From the NCBI GenBank assembly GCA_002778195.1, contig PCDI01000003.1:2935913-2999912 (forward strand): a DNA stretch of 64,000 nt, written 5' to 3'. Source of the stretch: Raffaelea ambrosiae (lineage: Eukaryota; Ascomycota; Sordariomycetes; Ophiostomatales; Ophiostomataceae). Positions within the stretch are counted from its first letter, which is position 1, and every line of letters starts with the position of its first letter. The notes under the pieces were generated by a model. It was not told where the DNA came from. It saw only the letters and a program-made list of their open reading frames with translations, and searched no databases. Below, piece by piece: positions 1 to 11,522 of the stretch. The translations under genes and the position numbers were made by a program.

Positions 1-1652
1 GAGGAAACCAAATAATTTCCATTTTGGCACCTGGCACCTGGCACCAGCAGCTGTAGCAAAGTCGCATTTGTGACATATCAGCTTTGACTGCTCCAAGAGT
101 ATCCCATATCTCAAGAAGAGAATTCCCAGCTCGCAGTTTGCGAGACTTGATACTTAAGGCAGTGGATTCTAAGCCAGGCAGGAAATATTTCCGGGAGGAA
201 ATCTGGCAATATGGCGAGGGCACTGCAATATTGATGGTCCATGGAAGTGTCTCCAAATATTCCGAAGAACTTTGTGTCCATTTTGTCAGGTTTCTCTGGT
301 ATGCCGAGATTCGGAGACCTCAGTCGTTTTCTGGCCCTGTTGTGCCGGATAATTTAAAATCTACGTACATAATCACGAAAATAAGAAAAAATACGAAAAA
401 AATACGAAAAAAATATGGGAAAATAGAAGAATATTGAATTTAAAGAATATCAGCTAGAAGAATGGTACTGAAAGCAAGGTAGCAGGGAAAATATTTAAAA
501 AAGGAAGTACAAATAGAAATCGGCCCAAAGTTAAACAACCGGACAGCCAACTAGAGAAAGAAGTCCAAACTCGACATGCGTCTCCTCGATTCTTTACTAA
601 GATTCAACAACAATGGACTCTATCAGATAACACAAGATTTCCCGTTGCAGTGAACAGCCACGGGCATATTTTTAATCAAACCCACACTGTAGACCTTTTC
701 GCTGCGACTCCTTGGCGGCAGAATAGCCTCGTACATCCTTGTTTCGGACATCGAGCCAATGCCGTGTCTGTTGAAAATAGCTGCCTCGCCGCGTGCCACG
801 GCTTTTCTTGGGAACACCTGTGCACCTGTGCATTGATTTGCTACGTGGATCGTCCGTTTGCGGCTCTTTTTGAAAACGGGAACGTATCACAGAGCATGCA
901 CGGGCACTCGCCTTCTCTTCTTTGTTGGCTCCCACCCTCTCCACCTCTAACCAGGCAACTCGGGTAAATGGCAGCGGCAGTCTATTTCTGTAGCAAGAAA
1001 AAAAAAAGCAATCTCATGCCTACCGAGCCGCCCATCTTCCGCACTTCTCTTGGCGTTTTGCCGAGAGCTTCGAGAATGCTTCCTCTGAAAGTTTCCATGG
1101 CAGCTTCCACGAGCTGTATCACTGACCAAGAAACATATATTGACAACAGATCCTTCGTCGTTCAACGGCAGAATGCCGGCCCCCCAAAAACATCCAAGAA
1201 CGTCATGGTCGAAGAATATCACGGAATTCGGCAACGGGTCGATGATGCGAGTTTTTGCTGCTGACCTGCCCACCAGACAGACCATGGAACGGCACGACAT
1301 ATTGCTCAGCCCTTCTGATGTTCTGCGCCGGGCAATCTCTTCCAGCTTATCCACGCTTTAAAAAGGAGCCCCTAAATAAGCCGTAGGACATGTGTCTGCC
1401 CTGTCTATTTCTGGACTCGGATATATTTGAAAGGCCTATTGACAGCTTGTTCACTTCTCCTCAAACCGACCAGGCCAGACTCGTATCCCCAAGCCAACAC
1501 ATAGAAAAAAAGAGCCTACCGGTGATTATTCTGCTGGTCTTGTTCCTCGAATACAACACCTTGCTCTACCCTAGACCATAATCATCGTTCTTGCTTTCAT
1601 TGGGGTCTGCTTGACACGTCTACGAAAATCGACTCCAGTCTACACATCCATC
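1..1652. other. Intergenic, no supported gene; upstream of esterase
   Basis: I see no open frame here with a recognisable domain or a convincing splice pattern. A 7-bp unit (ggcacct) occurs about three times near positions 25-46, and an A-rich run with repeated 'aatacgaaaaa' units lies at 385-425. The last few hundred bases are presumably 5' UTR and promoter of the esterase at 1653. Confidence 0.5.
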
Positions 1653-3009
1653 ATGGCCATCGTCTCCCGTGACGAATCTGGCCAACCGCTGCCACCCAGT
1701 GACGCGGCAGCAAACAGAGCCATGAAACGAAAATGCGAGGTCCCGCCGTTCTCGAAGAAGCTCGAGTTCGCCATCCACATGTATACCTTGCAGACGGTCC
1801 TGTCGATACCTTTGTGGTACCGCGGATGGATGGAGTACTTTTATCCACCGTCGCGTGGGCCCGACATTGTCAAGAGCTACGACTGCAGACCAAACCTGCC
1901 AATACGGTAAGCCACGAGAGACAGATTCGTCACCACCACACACACGGAGAGAGACACACTGACACCGAAGCAGCATCTTCTTCCCCGCCGACTACGACCA
2001 GACCTCGCCCACGCCGCTGCCCACCGTCCTCACCATCCACGGCGGCGGCTTCTGCATCGGCGTCAACCGCGACGACGACGAGTACAACCGCGACTTTGCC
2101 GACACCCAGGGCGTGCTCGTCATCAGCATGAACTACTCCAAGTCGCCGACCGCAACGTTCCCCGTGGCCCTGTACGACCTCGAGGCGCTCTACCACGCCA
2201 TCCTGGCCGACGAGTCGCTGCCCATTGCGCGCGCCGGCAGCGGCGGCGGCGCCCACAGCAGCCGCCACCGCCCCAGCCGGATCGCCGTGCTGGGGTTCAG
2301 TGCCGGCGGCAACCTGGCTCTGGCGCTACCCCAGCTGCCCAGCATCAGGGGCATCGTGGGCGGGAACAGCCCCTCGGCGGCCATCAGCGTGTACGGGTGC
2401 CTCGACCTGTCCCGCGCCCCGGCCGCGAAGCTCCGGAATCGGTTCTACAAGCCCGCCCTGCCTCTGCCCCAGGGCAGCCGCGTGGACTCGCTCAAGTCGC
2501 TCACGCCCGTGTTCGACTGGAGCTACGTCCCCTACGGGCAGGACCTGACGGACCCGCTGCTGAGCCCCGCGTACGCACCGCGCACGGCGCTTCCGCCGCA
2601 CGTCTTTTTGGTGGCGGCGGAGCTGGACATGCTGGCGCACGAGAGCTGGCGGATGGCGTGCCGGCTGGGCAACGAGGGGCGCGCGGCGCACAACCAGAGC
2701 GTGACACGGGAGGTGCCCGATCCGGACAGCCGGGTGGACAAGGTCAAGTGCGTGGGCAGGCGGGCGAGCAGCAAGCGCAAGGGCGCGCTGGAGCCGCCCG
2801 GGGACGAGCGGTACAGCTGGCAGGAGCGGTGGGCGGACGGCAGTGTGAACTGGCTGCTGGTGCCGGACGTGGTGCACGGGTTCGACAACTTCAACATCCG
2901 ACAGGTGATGGGCGGGGAGGAGGCGATGCGGGATGCCGAGATGAAGACCAAGGCATACGTGCAGCAGGTGGGCGAGTGGCTGCACAATGTGGTCTGGAAG
3001 CAAAACTAG
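1653..3009 (+). CDS. HSL-type alpha/beta-hydrolase (esterase/lipase)
   Basis: Exons 1653-1906 and 1974-3009 join through a 67-bp GT..AG intron to give 429 residues. The joined product has the hormone-sensitive-lipase layout: the oxyanion-hole motif HGGGF early in exon 2, the nucleophile elbow GFSAGG (Ser within G-x-S-x-G), a likely acid in ELDMLAHE and the catalytic His in VVHGFDNF. Family members hydrolyse short carboxylic esters or lactones, and the substrate cannot be told here. No clear signal peptide is seen, so a cytosolic role is likely. The gene converges on the amidase gene, with 136 bp between the stop codons. The start was chosen because it is the first ATG of an exon that splices in frame. 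The region 2740-2800 (KRKG-like basic stretch) looks like a lineage-specific insertion before the final His. Confidence 0.85.
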
Positions 3010-3145
3010 ACAGACTTAGGAAGCATTGTCTGCGACAAGCAAAAGTTGGGGAATCATTACACGAACAAGATGGATAGTCCAATAGACCGTTAGATTCACG
3101 GCCATATTCAATCAGGTTGGCATAACGAGCTTCATCCAAAGTAAA

Positions 3146-4950
3146 TCAGGCAGACAGGACAGACATGACCTCCTTCGTCATGGCAATGACCTTTTCTTCC
3201 TCCAGGCGACGAGCTACCAGCTGTAGGCTGATGGGAAGGCCATCCAGGGCCTCAGGGTCATCTTGTTGTGTCAGTAAATGTTTGAAAAAAAAAAAAGAAA
3301 AAAAAAAGACACAAAATTTGGGAAACTCACAGTCCTCCTGAATCAGCTTGCAGATGTCTGTGAACGGTTTCTGAGACGCGTCCTTCTTGTCAATGGCCTT
3401 GTCGACCGTGAGACCACAGGGAAAAGACACGGCCGAGTAGTCGAGGACGTTGAAGACGCCCGTGTAGCCGACTAGAACATTTGGTTAGTGGCATGTCATT
3501 GCACAAGTTCCTGTGGAAACGAGGGATCCAACGTACAGTGCCTCGACTCGCCGTGCTTGGCCACAGCAAACGGCATGGTCGGCGACAGCAGCGCGTCCAG
3601 CCCGGCCGCGTTCCACCTGTCCAGGTACTTGTTCTGGTAGGCCGACCGCTCGAGATGCAACTTCCACATGTCGCTCGTGCTCAGCTCGGGGACATCCGCA
3701 AAATCCGCCAGCTCGGACCGCATCGGCTCGCTGTTGCGCGCCAGAACCCCCTTGATGGCCTTGCCTCCGTCGGCCACAAACATGCGGCCCAGCAGGCGGT
3801 TGCCCTCGGGCTGGTCGACGGGATCCCAGTCGATGACCGTGTGGCCGGCGGCCTTGAGCTTCTCCACCGCGACCGTGAGGGCGCGCACAATGGGCGGCGT
3901 CGGCCGCGCGATGGCGTCGTTCCAGATGACACCGATCGTGAGCTTGGGCGGCAGCGTCACGGGCACGCGCCAGGGGAGGGGGATGGACTTGGCGTCGACC
4001 AGCCAGGGCTCGGCACCCACGACGGATCGGTAGTAGAATTCAATGTCTTCCAGGGTGCGGGCGAGCGGGCCGTTGACGGACATGACGGCCTCCTGGCCCG
4101 GCATGCCCGAACGGCAGTTGCGCACAGGGAAGCGGCCGCCGGAAGAACGAATGGTAAACAGGCCGCAGCTGGCGGCCGGGATGCGCAGAGAGCCGCCAAT
4201 GTCGGACCCGACGCCGAGCGGGCTGCCCTTGAAGGAGATCAGGGCGGCCTCGCCGCCAGAGGAGCCGCCCGGGGTGAACTGCCGGTTGCGCGGGTTGGTG
4301 GTGCGACCAAAGGTGTTGTTGACGGTCTCGGGCATCATCATGGCGGTGGGCACATTGGTCTTGACGTAGGGGACAATGCCGAGCGACTCAAGCAGCGTCA
4401 CCAGCGCGGAGTCGCTCGTGGCCGGGTCGCCCACGAGTGCTGTGAAGCCGACGGTGGAGTCGAGACCGGCCAGGTTGATGTTGTCCTTGAGGGAGACGGG
4501 GAGGCCATGGAGGGGGCCGACGGGCTTGCCGGTCGCGGCCAGGTGTTCATCGAGACGCTTGGCCGTGGCGATGGCACGGTCGAAGCACGTTTCGGAAAGA
4601 CAATTTGTCTGGGAAGTTAGCCGCTGTGAGAGCCCAGTCCAGTTTAGAACTCGACGTTGCGTTCGGGGCAAGACACCTACCAGCTGGTGGGCAGCAATGG
4701 CTCGCTTGATGAACGCCCGAATAGCTGTCTCGGACTTGAGCTTGCCCGAGGCCAGCAGGGGAACCAGCTCGGTGGCCGTGGCATTGGTTATCTCGAGCTC
4801 CTCCTTGGTGAACCAGCCTGACGTGTCGGCCCAGGAGAGAACCTCGTTCTGATCAGGCGGTGGCAGGAGGTCGTCTGGGACGATGAGGTCGGCCGGGAAG
4901 GTCTCAAAGAGAGCGGCCCGTTTCTTTTCGGCGACTTCTTCCCAAGACAT
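3146..4950 (-). CDS. Amidase-signature family enzyme (acetamidase-like)
   Basis: Four exons (4950-4681, 4608-3537, 3471-3331, 3261-3146) join in phase to give 532 residues, the usual length for fungal amidases. The Ser-cisSer-Lys triad context is complete: Lys in SLKDNIN, the Gly/Ser-rich stretch TPGGSSGGEAAL, and GVGSDIGGSLRIPA with the cis-Ser and the nucleophile. The end shows the conserved GYTGVFNVLDY and DGLPISLQLVARR blocks. Family enzymes hydrolyse a carboxylic amide to the acid and ammonia. All three introns have GT..AG ends, and each junction restores a family-conserved residue run. The gene converges on the esterase and is followed upstream by a same-strand Zn2Cys6 regulator, which suggests a shared catabolic role. 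The substrate is unknown. Confidence 0.9.
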
Positions 4951-5939
4951 TGTGGAAGATACTATGCAGTAAGTACTGTGACAGATAGGTTATACGACTA
5001 ATAAGGGAAATGTCAGATGTTGGACGGATTGTTGAACAACTCGATCAACTCCTTTAGGAAATCCAGTATTTGGACCAAGAAATGGGGAACGGAAAGCGGG
5101 ATTCGAGAATACACGATGGTAATAATACAAAGTAACTCAAGACGGAAGTCATCCTAGAGTCTCCCACCTCCCCCTCTGAGCCTGGGAGCTCCTCCAAGCT
5201 GCACCTGCACCTCCCTCCCCAAACATGAAGAGGAGGTGTTGCATAACCTACGGCAGTATGCTGTAGGTTCCGTAGGTTTCTTTCCGGTTACGGCCTGGTG
5301 CAGGTGTGATGGGGCGGGTGGGTGCAGTTTAAGACGTGGTACCCGGAAGGCCGTGTGTCAAGAAGGTCTAGTGCCGAGGCGACCCCCGCCCGATGGATTA
5401 CAAGACGACGGCTGGTGGGTGGTTTGATATCAGACGTGCAGCCGTTTTTTTTTGGTCTCGCTTCTCTCTGAAAGTTCCCGTCGGCCAGACTGCTCCTTGA
5501 TACACATCTTTTTGATAGCAGCCCCGGAGGAATCCTACGAGAGCTGAGTTGTTCTCTTATCTTCCCGTGCTATTAGCGTCTTGTAAATAAGGACACTGCG
5601 TAATCTTCTCGTTGGCCATGGAGAATCCTGGATTCCCATTTCAGGATGATCTCAGTCTCGTGGCTTCTTTTCCGGGTTTACGAGATTGTGTGGATATGCA
5701 TTTCAGACATCAAAACACATTAGCTGCACCAGACGCATCCGACACATCAGACACATCAGACACATTGGATACATTGAAAATTATCTTGTTCACATTAATT
5801 TGATTCCCGATCGAAAACGCCGTGCCCCCCAAAAACCGTCCCGACCAGAGAAACCAACCTGGCTGAAAATCCCTATCGTAAAAAGACGTAAAATTAGGCA
5901 TGAGCCAGAATAGGAGAAGATTGACCCCTTCCGTCGGTG
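4951..5939. other. Intergenic between amidase start and regulator stop
   Basis: This holds the promoter of the amidase and the 3' flank of the Zn2Cys6 gene, both on the minus strand. A C-rich stretch (ctcccacctccccctc) lies near 5160. A short microsatellite of acacatcag-type 9-bp units lies at about 5730-5775. No other gene is supported. Confidence 0.5.
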
Positions 5940-7838
5940 TCAAGTCACAGATACCGCAACCCCTTCGGCTGGTATCAGACCCACCCGCCGCCAGTGCTCC
6001 TCGCACCGCGCCTGGCCGCCCGGGTAGCGCGAGATGCCCGTAATGTTGCAGTTCTGCCAGTAGCGCCGGACGGTGTCGCATTGTTCCACCGTCTGCGCAT
6101 GCATGCCGGCCAGGTAGGCGCTGACGGCCATGTGGATGTAGAAGCGCGACGACGGCGGCGCTGCGTCCAGCACGCGACACAGCTTGGCCACGGCAGCCGC
6201 AATGGTCGCTGTCTTCGTGCTCTTGGTGCTGTTCAGACGAGCAGTGTCGTGCATGGCAGCCCCTGTTGTGTCCACCGCCCGCGTGTCCATGGCATCCGCG
6301 TCCACCACGCTGTCGTCGTCGTCGTCATTGTCATTGCCGTCGTCGTCTGGGATCTGGTTCAGAACCGCCAGAGCCACAGCGCACCGCTGCACATTTGCGC
6401 TCACGCCCCAGTCGGACTCGTCGTAGGTGTCCAGCTTCAAGACCTGCTCGGCCGCACGCAGACAGCTCTGAACCGGCTTGCGCGCCAAATTGCCTTTGGC
6501 CACTTCGACGTACAGCGCAAACGTGTCGGGCGGGCAGCCCACGGTGCCAAAAAAGTCGTCGTCGAGCACAGCGCGGTGCCAGTCGTCGAAGATGAGCCGG
6601 CTTTTGGATTGGTTGGCAACATTCCCGCTTTCGCCATGGCCGCTCTCGTCGATACCCCGCACAACGGTGCCCGAGACGTCAAACCACACCAGGCGGGCCA
6701 GGATGTCGAGCAGCCCCGGCACAAAGCGCGCCAGACGATGCAGGTCCTCGAGCGAGCGGCAGTGGTGGTAGTCCAGCAGATAGCGCGCGCCGTACAGGTG
6801 GCACTGCCACTCGCCAAAGGTGGTGTCGCAGACCTCGAAGACGGCAAACGTAGCGATGCCGAGAAACGCAAACGGATTGGCAGCCTCGATGGCACGGTTG
6901 ACGTTGGCCAGAGCGGTCAGCCGGTGCCGCACAATGTCGACAGACTCGGCGCGGTTGTTGACCCCCGTGGTGGCCGGCGGGTTGCGGCCTTCGAGGCGGG
7001 CCTGGATAAAGACGCAGAGATCGGACAGCAGGCGTATGGTCTCGGGCGACAGATACTGGTTCGTGAGAGCGTGCGCGTCTTCGGTAGACAAGATATGGCT
7101 GCAGAGGGCGGCGAGGCGCTTGATAAGACTGTTCTGGTCGGTCTCGGACCATGGCTCGCGGGCGGCGACGTCGCCTTCGGTGGTCGAGGGCGGGCTGAGG
7201 TCGGTGATGAGGGCTGGGGAGGTGGAGGAGGTCGAGTTCGAGCGCGCCACGGTCGGAGAGCTGGCGAGGGAGTGGGAACGGTTCGGAGGAGAGAGAGGAT
7301 GTGTCGGAGGCAAAGACGGGGGTAGAGGGTCGGAGAAGGATGAAAACGAGGCTGCGCTGGGTGTTGCTGCGGGTGGGGGTCTTGCCAGCTTTGCTGGGTT
7401 TCCTGATTTTGCCGATCTTGCTGGTATTGCCGTCGATGCTCGTCTCGTGATGCCTGTCGCTGATGCCGATGACGTCGTTTCTGCCGTGTTCATGGAACGC
7501 ATCATAGCTGTCAACCCCGGCCGGACCGCCTTGTCGTCCTTTGTCTTGTCTGCCGATTTCTCAGTTGCGCCCTCGGGCGCTGTCATGGCCACATCCTCCG
7601 CCGCTGCGCCTGGCCCGCGCTTCCTCTCTTCCGGCCACACCACGCGCAAGGGGTAGCCGCCGCAGACCAGGCCGGCCTGGACGCAGGGCAGACACTGCGG
7701 TCGATTCAGGTCGCACTTGAGTCCACGGCGCTTGCAGGTCAGACAGTCGCGGTCGCGGCGGATGCCCCGTGGCTTGCCCTTGCGCGGCGCAGGGGTGGTG
7801 CCGCCATCGGCCGAGGCTTTGGGTCGTCGCGCCGACAT
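5940..7838 (-). CDS. Zn(II)2Cys6 transcription factor, fungal-specific domain
   Basis: A single uninterrupted frame of 632 residues from the ATG at 7838. A longer reading to 8099 is possible, but the extra N-terminus is low complexity and non-conserved. Residues 32-59 form the binuclear cluster C-x2-C-x6-C-x6-C-x2-C-x6-C, starting DCLTCKRRGLKC, which binds two zinc ions and DNA. The remainder matches the fungal-specific regulatory region type with a leucine-rich helical stretch (about residues 290-330), and an acidic DDDGNDNDDDDD run lies near residues 530-550. The gene starts 1.2 kb from the divergently oriented MFS transporter gene and lies behind the amidase, so it is a plausible local regulator of both; that is inference. 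Confidence 0.85.
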   Translation of the reverse strand: MSARRPKASADGGTTPAPRKGKPRGIRRDRDCLTCKRRGLKCDLNRPQCLPCVQAGLVCGGYPLRVVWPEERKRGPGAAAEDVAMTAPEGATEKSADKTKDDKAVRPGLTAMMRSMNTAETTSSASATGITRRASTAIPARSAKSGNPAKLARPPPAATPSAASFSSFSDPLPPSLPPTHPLSPPNRSHSLASSPTVARSNSTSSTSPALITDLSPPSTTEGDVAAREPWSETDQNSLIKRLAALCSHILSTEDAHALTNQYLSPETIRLLSDLCVFIQARLEGRNPPATTGVNNRAESVDIVRHRLTALANVNRAIEAANPFAFLGIATFAVFEVCDTTFGEWQCHLYGARYLLDYHHCRSLEDLHRLARFVPGLLDILARLVWFDVSGTVVRGIDESGHGESGNVANQSKSRLIFDDWHRAVLDDDFFGTVGCPPDTFALYVEVAKGNLARKPVQSCLRAAEQVLKLDTYDESDWGVSANVQRCAVALAVLNQIPDDDGNDNDDDDDSVVDADAMDTRAVDTTGAAMHDTARLNSTKSTKTATIAAAVAKLCRVLDAAPPSSRFYIHMAVSAYLAGMHAQTVEQCDTVRRYWQNCNITGISRYPGGQARCEEHWRRVGLIPAEGVAVSVT

Positions 7839-9028
7839 GGAAAGACGTTTGGCCAAGGAGGATTGCAGAGCAGGCTGGTGAGCAGGCTGGTTGGTAGACG
7901 GTGGCAGAAATTGCGGGTTTGCGCCCCAGACTGGTTTGGGCCCCGACTGTCTGGCTGGATGGGGAAAGCAATCAAACACGTAAGGGAAACACACTGGCCG
8001 CGGACTGGCGATGCAAGTCCCGTCCGGGGGTGGGTGGGTTCGTGCACGGCGGAAACGTGGTGGTGTGGATGTTGTCGCTGTCGTCGAAATAAAAAACAAA
8101 CAAAAACGAGGCCAAGCAGGTAAAAGAGACGAGAGCTTTAGATTTCTTTCTCAATGCGGCAGTCTAACAAAGATACGGCCATGGGCTGGGGGCAGGAGCG
8201 TCGGGTTCGCGCCTTCCCTGAGGGGAGAGTGCCACCACCTTTGCGAGAGAAGAGCCTGGAGAGGGGAGGAACTGCCTACAAAGCGACTGGTTAGGGGTTC
8301 CAATATCAGCATTGTGACTTCCGCAGGGCGCTTATGCTCCACCGAGATAAGGGATCTTCTCTATTGCAGCGCACCGGCGCCCGTTGGCTGGTAGGCAGCC
8401 CACCCAAGCTGCACGCAGAGACAGAGAAAGTGCGACCCTTATCTCAGTCCCCACTTGGGTTCCTTCCCCGCAATCACATTGCACGGGAATTAGTCACGGT
8501 TTGCTCAAGCCCCCCCCCCCCCCTGACCCCTACGCTCTAGTGGCTTCTAGCCAGTATCGCATTTTGGGCAGCCAAACCGCCCCCCCCGAGTCGGCCAAGG
8601 CGCACCGGACGCAGAAATTTCGACAACCCTGTCAGATCAGACAGACCATCTTGGCCGGGATATGCTACCACCCTGCGGGCCATCTCACCCGGCAGGCACG
8701 CTAGAGACACGATAACTAACAGTACTTTGTATGTGCGCCTGGCATAGCCTCTGAAGTGCGGTCTGGAATGAGAACCTAGCAGGTAGTCCAGAGGATGAGT
8801 TCATAAGAACCCACGAGGAACCACATCGCCGGGTCTTTCTTCCTTGCTTTCATTTCTCCTGATCGGCATTGTCTTTGATCCTTCTTTTCTTCCATCCAAC
8901 CTTGTCTGCCTCTCGTTGCTTGCGCCCTGTGCCCTGCACAACTCTGTGCTTGAGAGCCTTTCTTAGAGCTTCGTCAAGTCTTCACCCATCTGCGCATTGC
9001 TACAGCTTCTCATCACAACACAGTCGCC
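7839..9028. promoter_or_regulatory. Divergent promoter between regulator and transporter
   Basis: About 1.2 kb between the start codons of the minus-strand Zn2Cys6 gene and the plus-strand MFS gene. It includes a run of about 14 C at 8509-8522 and a pyrimidine-rich tract at 8840-9010 typical of fungal transcription start regions. CGG-type sites for a Zn2Cys6 factor could be here, but I did not find one specific enough to claim. Confidence 0.4.
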
Positions 9029-10816
9029 ATGGGCAACTCACGCCTCAAGGAATACTTCAACAATGTCTACCAGCCGGGCGAGCGCGTGCTAGTCCAGAAG
9101 ATTGACTTTTTCATTCTGACCTTTTGCTGCGTCAGCTATTTCATCAACTATGTGAGTTCGACTTGACAACTCCTTGAGTCAAGTTGCCATCCTTGAGCCA
9201 TGGCAACTTCCTATCCCCCAATGCGTCGCATCACTTTCGACCATCAACAAGCGACGCTGTATGGCACACCGTACTAGACCATCGCAGACTGCTAACCTCT
9301 CCAGCTTGACCGCTCTAACCTGTCCAACGCATATGTCTCGGGCATGAAAGAAGACCTCAACTTCAAGGGCAACCAACTCAATGAGATCAACACTTGCTTC
9401 ACCGTCGGGTGAGTTTTATCCTTACCAACACTCGCCTCTCTTTTCTCTCTAACATCGCCCCCAGATATGTCATCGGCCAGATCCCGTCCAACATCGCCCT
9501 CCACTATGTCAAGCCTCGGTACTACTTCCCCCTTATGATGGTCCTCTGGGGCGGCCTCACCATGGTCACCGCTGCCGCCCAACGTCCCCAGTCCATTATG
9601 GCCATCCGCTTTTTCCAGGGCATCTGCGAGGCCTCGTCCTTCATTGGCGCCCACTATATCCTCGGTGCCTGGTACACCGAACGCGAACTCGGCAAGCGCA
9701 GCGGCATTTTCACGTCGTCCGGTCTCGCCGGCACCCTCATCGGCGGCTTCATCCAGACTGGCATCCACAAGTCTCTCAACGGCCGCAATGGTCTGGCCGG
9801 TTGGCGGTGGCTGTTCATTGTAAGAACTTAAAAAATTAACACATGGATGGACGTCCTGGAAACCCTCTCATAGTGCAATTACTAACACTCGTCTTCAGAT
9901 TGATGGATTGCTCACTATCCCCGTTGCCGTCTATGGCGTCATCTTCTTCCCCGACACACCACACACCACCCAGGCTTTCTACCTGTCCGAACATGAGAAG
10001 GAACTCGCCAAGTCCCGCGTCCCTACGATCAGCCAGGAACGCCAGAAGCTGACTTGGCGCTTCGCCGCCAAGGTCCTGACCTCGTGGTACTGGTGGGGTT
10101 TCGTCGTGCTCTGGATCATCGCCGGCGAGACCGAGTCCTTCAGCAGCAACTCCCTGCTTGCCCTCTATATGAAGAGCCACCCGACCATCAAGTACACCGT
10201 GTCTCAGCTCAACAACTACCCATCGGGCGTGCCCGCCGTCGGCATCATCTCGACACTCTTCTGGGCTGGTCTCACCGACATCATGGGCGGTAAGCGGTAC
10301 CTGGTGGCTTACTTTATTGGCATCACGGGCATCGTCACGTCGGCCATGATTCTGGTCGCTGCGAAGAACCCGACCAGCGCGCACTCCACGAACGTCACCT
10401 TTGGCGCCTACTACTGGGCCGGTGCTGTGTATGCTTGCCAGGCTACCTTCTTCGCCTGGTGCAATGACGTGATGCGCTTCGAGGAGCCACTGTTCCGCGG
10501 CATTGTGCTGGCTGGCATGAACTTGGGCAGCAATGCCGTGAACGCATGGTGGAGCATCATCTTCTACGGAGCCTCGTATGCTCCATGGTTCAACGTGAGT
10601 TCGCGTACACTTTCTAGTCTTCTTTTTTGATACGTTTGCTAACAACAATAACAGAGGGGTATGTGGGCCATGATTGCAACCTCGATTGCTCTTGTCGTCT
10701 GGGCTACCGGTTTGACCTACATGGGCTACCGTAACGAGCAGAAACGTGTACTCGACGGCCATGGCAACGAGATCGCGCAGAGTATCGACGTTGCCGATGA
10801 GAAGGCCATAGCCTAG
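9029..10816 (+). CDS. MFS transporter, anion:cation symporter (Liz1/Seo1/Dal5-like)
   Basis: Five exons (9029-9151, 9305-9408, 9465-9819, 9899-10594, 10655-10816) join in phase to give 479 residues. It has about 12 membrane-spanning stretches. The LDRSNLSNAY motif after TM1 and the GFFQ-like RFFQGICEASSF and GAWYTERELGKR segments are typical of the allantoate/pantothenate/vitamin H permease branch. The N-terminus is cytosolic and short, beginning MGNSRLKEYF, and the tail after TM12 ends in IAQSIDVADEK. The family imports anionic nitrogenous or vitamin compounds with protons across the plasma membrane. Its position opposite a Zn2Cys6 gene and near an amidase and an esterase suggests uptake of a compound these enzymes process; the substrate is not readable from sequence. 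Confidence 0.9.
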
Positions 10817-11522
10817 AGGATACGCAAAGATAATGTACATAGTAATATCGTTTCTAATTTCGTCGTATAATCGACACTTTTCTGCCTGCTGCCTGCTCAG
10901 CTCCTATATAGAAGACATCTTTCCAAATACCCCATTCAGCAAGCATACACGCTATCTCGTCCACACCAACGCATACGGGCAGGTAGCCTGATATCCTGGA
11001 GATAGTCAACATTCTAGTCCTCCAGGAAAATAGAACATCCCCAGCTTGAACCAAAAGCTAGCACCGAAAAGGAAGGGAATGAAAAGGCTGAGGATCCACA
11101 GTGAAGCGTGGTCCAAGGGTGACAAACAGCATCAGCCTGGAGTGCTAGTTCGAGCAGCATATGTTGCACGTGACACAAATTCTGGATCAACGCCTCTTAA
11201 TAACAATGCGCCTCCAAAAAATAGAAGCCACATGACACTTCCCATACAAAAAAGCAGACTTTTACTGATAATCCCTAGCCCTCTAATCCCTAACCTCCGC
11301 TGACTTCTTGTGTTGTGTTGTGTTCTTTTTTGGGGGGGAGGGGGGTTTCGAGGTGATTTTTATTTGGTGGCGAGGATCACGTGCTTTTTTGAGTCTCATT
11401 AACGGTGGATTTTGGGGTCGCATTGCCCACGTGACATTTTGCTGCCTTGCAATTCTTCGTGCCTCTCGACTTCAAACGGCGTCGCCACTCTTAGAGCTTC
11501 GCCGCTCGACACCAGCCCAAAC
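10817..11522. promoter_or_regulatory. Promoter region of the G-patch factor gene
   Basis: No gene is supported. Three CACGTG hexamers occur at 11167-11172, 11378-11383 and 11428-11433, the last two 140 and 90 bp before the start codon. CACGTG is the core site of Cbf1/USF-type bHLH factors in fungi. A G-rich run (about 11325-11348) also lies here. Function is inferred from motif and position only. Confidence 0.4.

Noticed and set aside
947..1354. 135-codon minus-strand frame
   Set aside because: No domain, no splice support, poor initiation context.
1930..2268. Minus-strand open frame opposite the esterase
   Set aside because: A GC-rich shadow of the coding strand; the plus strand has the full catalytic motif set.
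5937..7325. 462-codon plus-strand frame opposite the Zn2Cys6 gene
   Set aside because: Low-complexity Val/His/Arg product; the minus strand encodes the Zn2Cys6 protein.
11270..11300. Telomere-like words (ccctaa, ccctag)
   Set aside because: Only two imperfect units inside a promoter; not a telomere or a convincing interstitial array.
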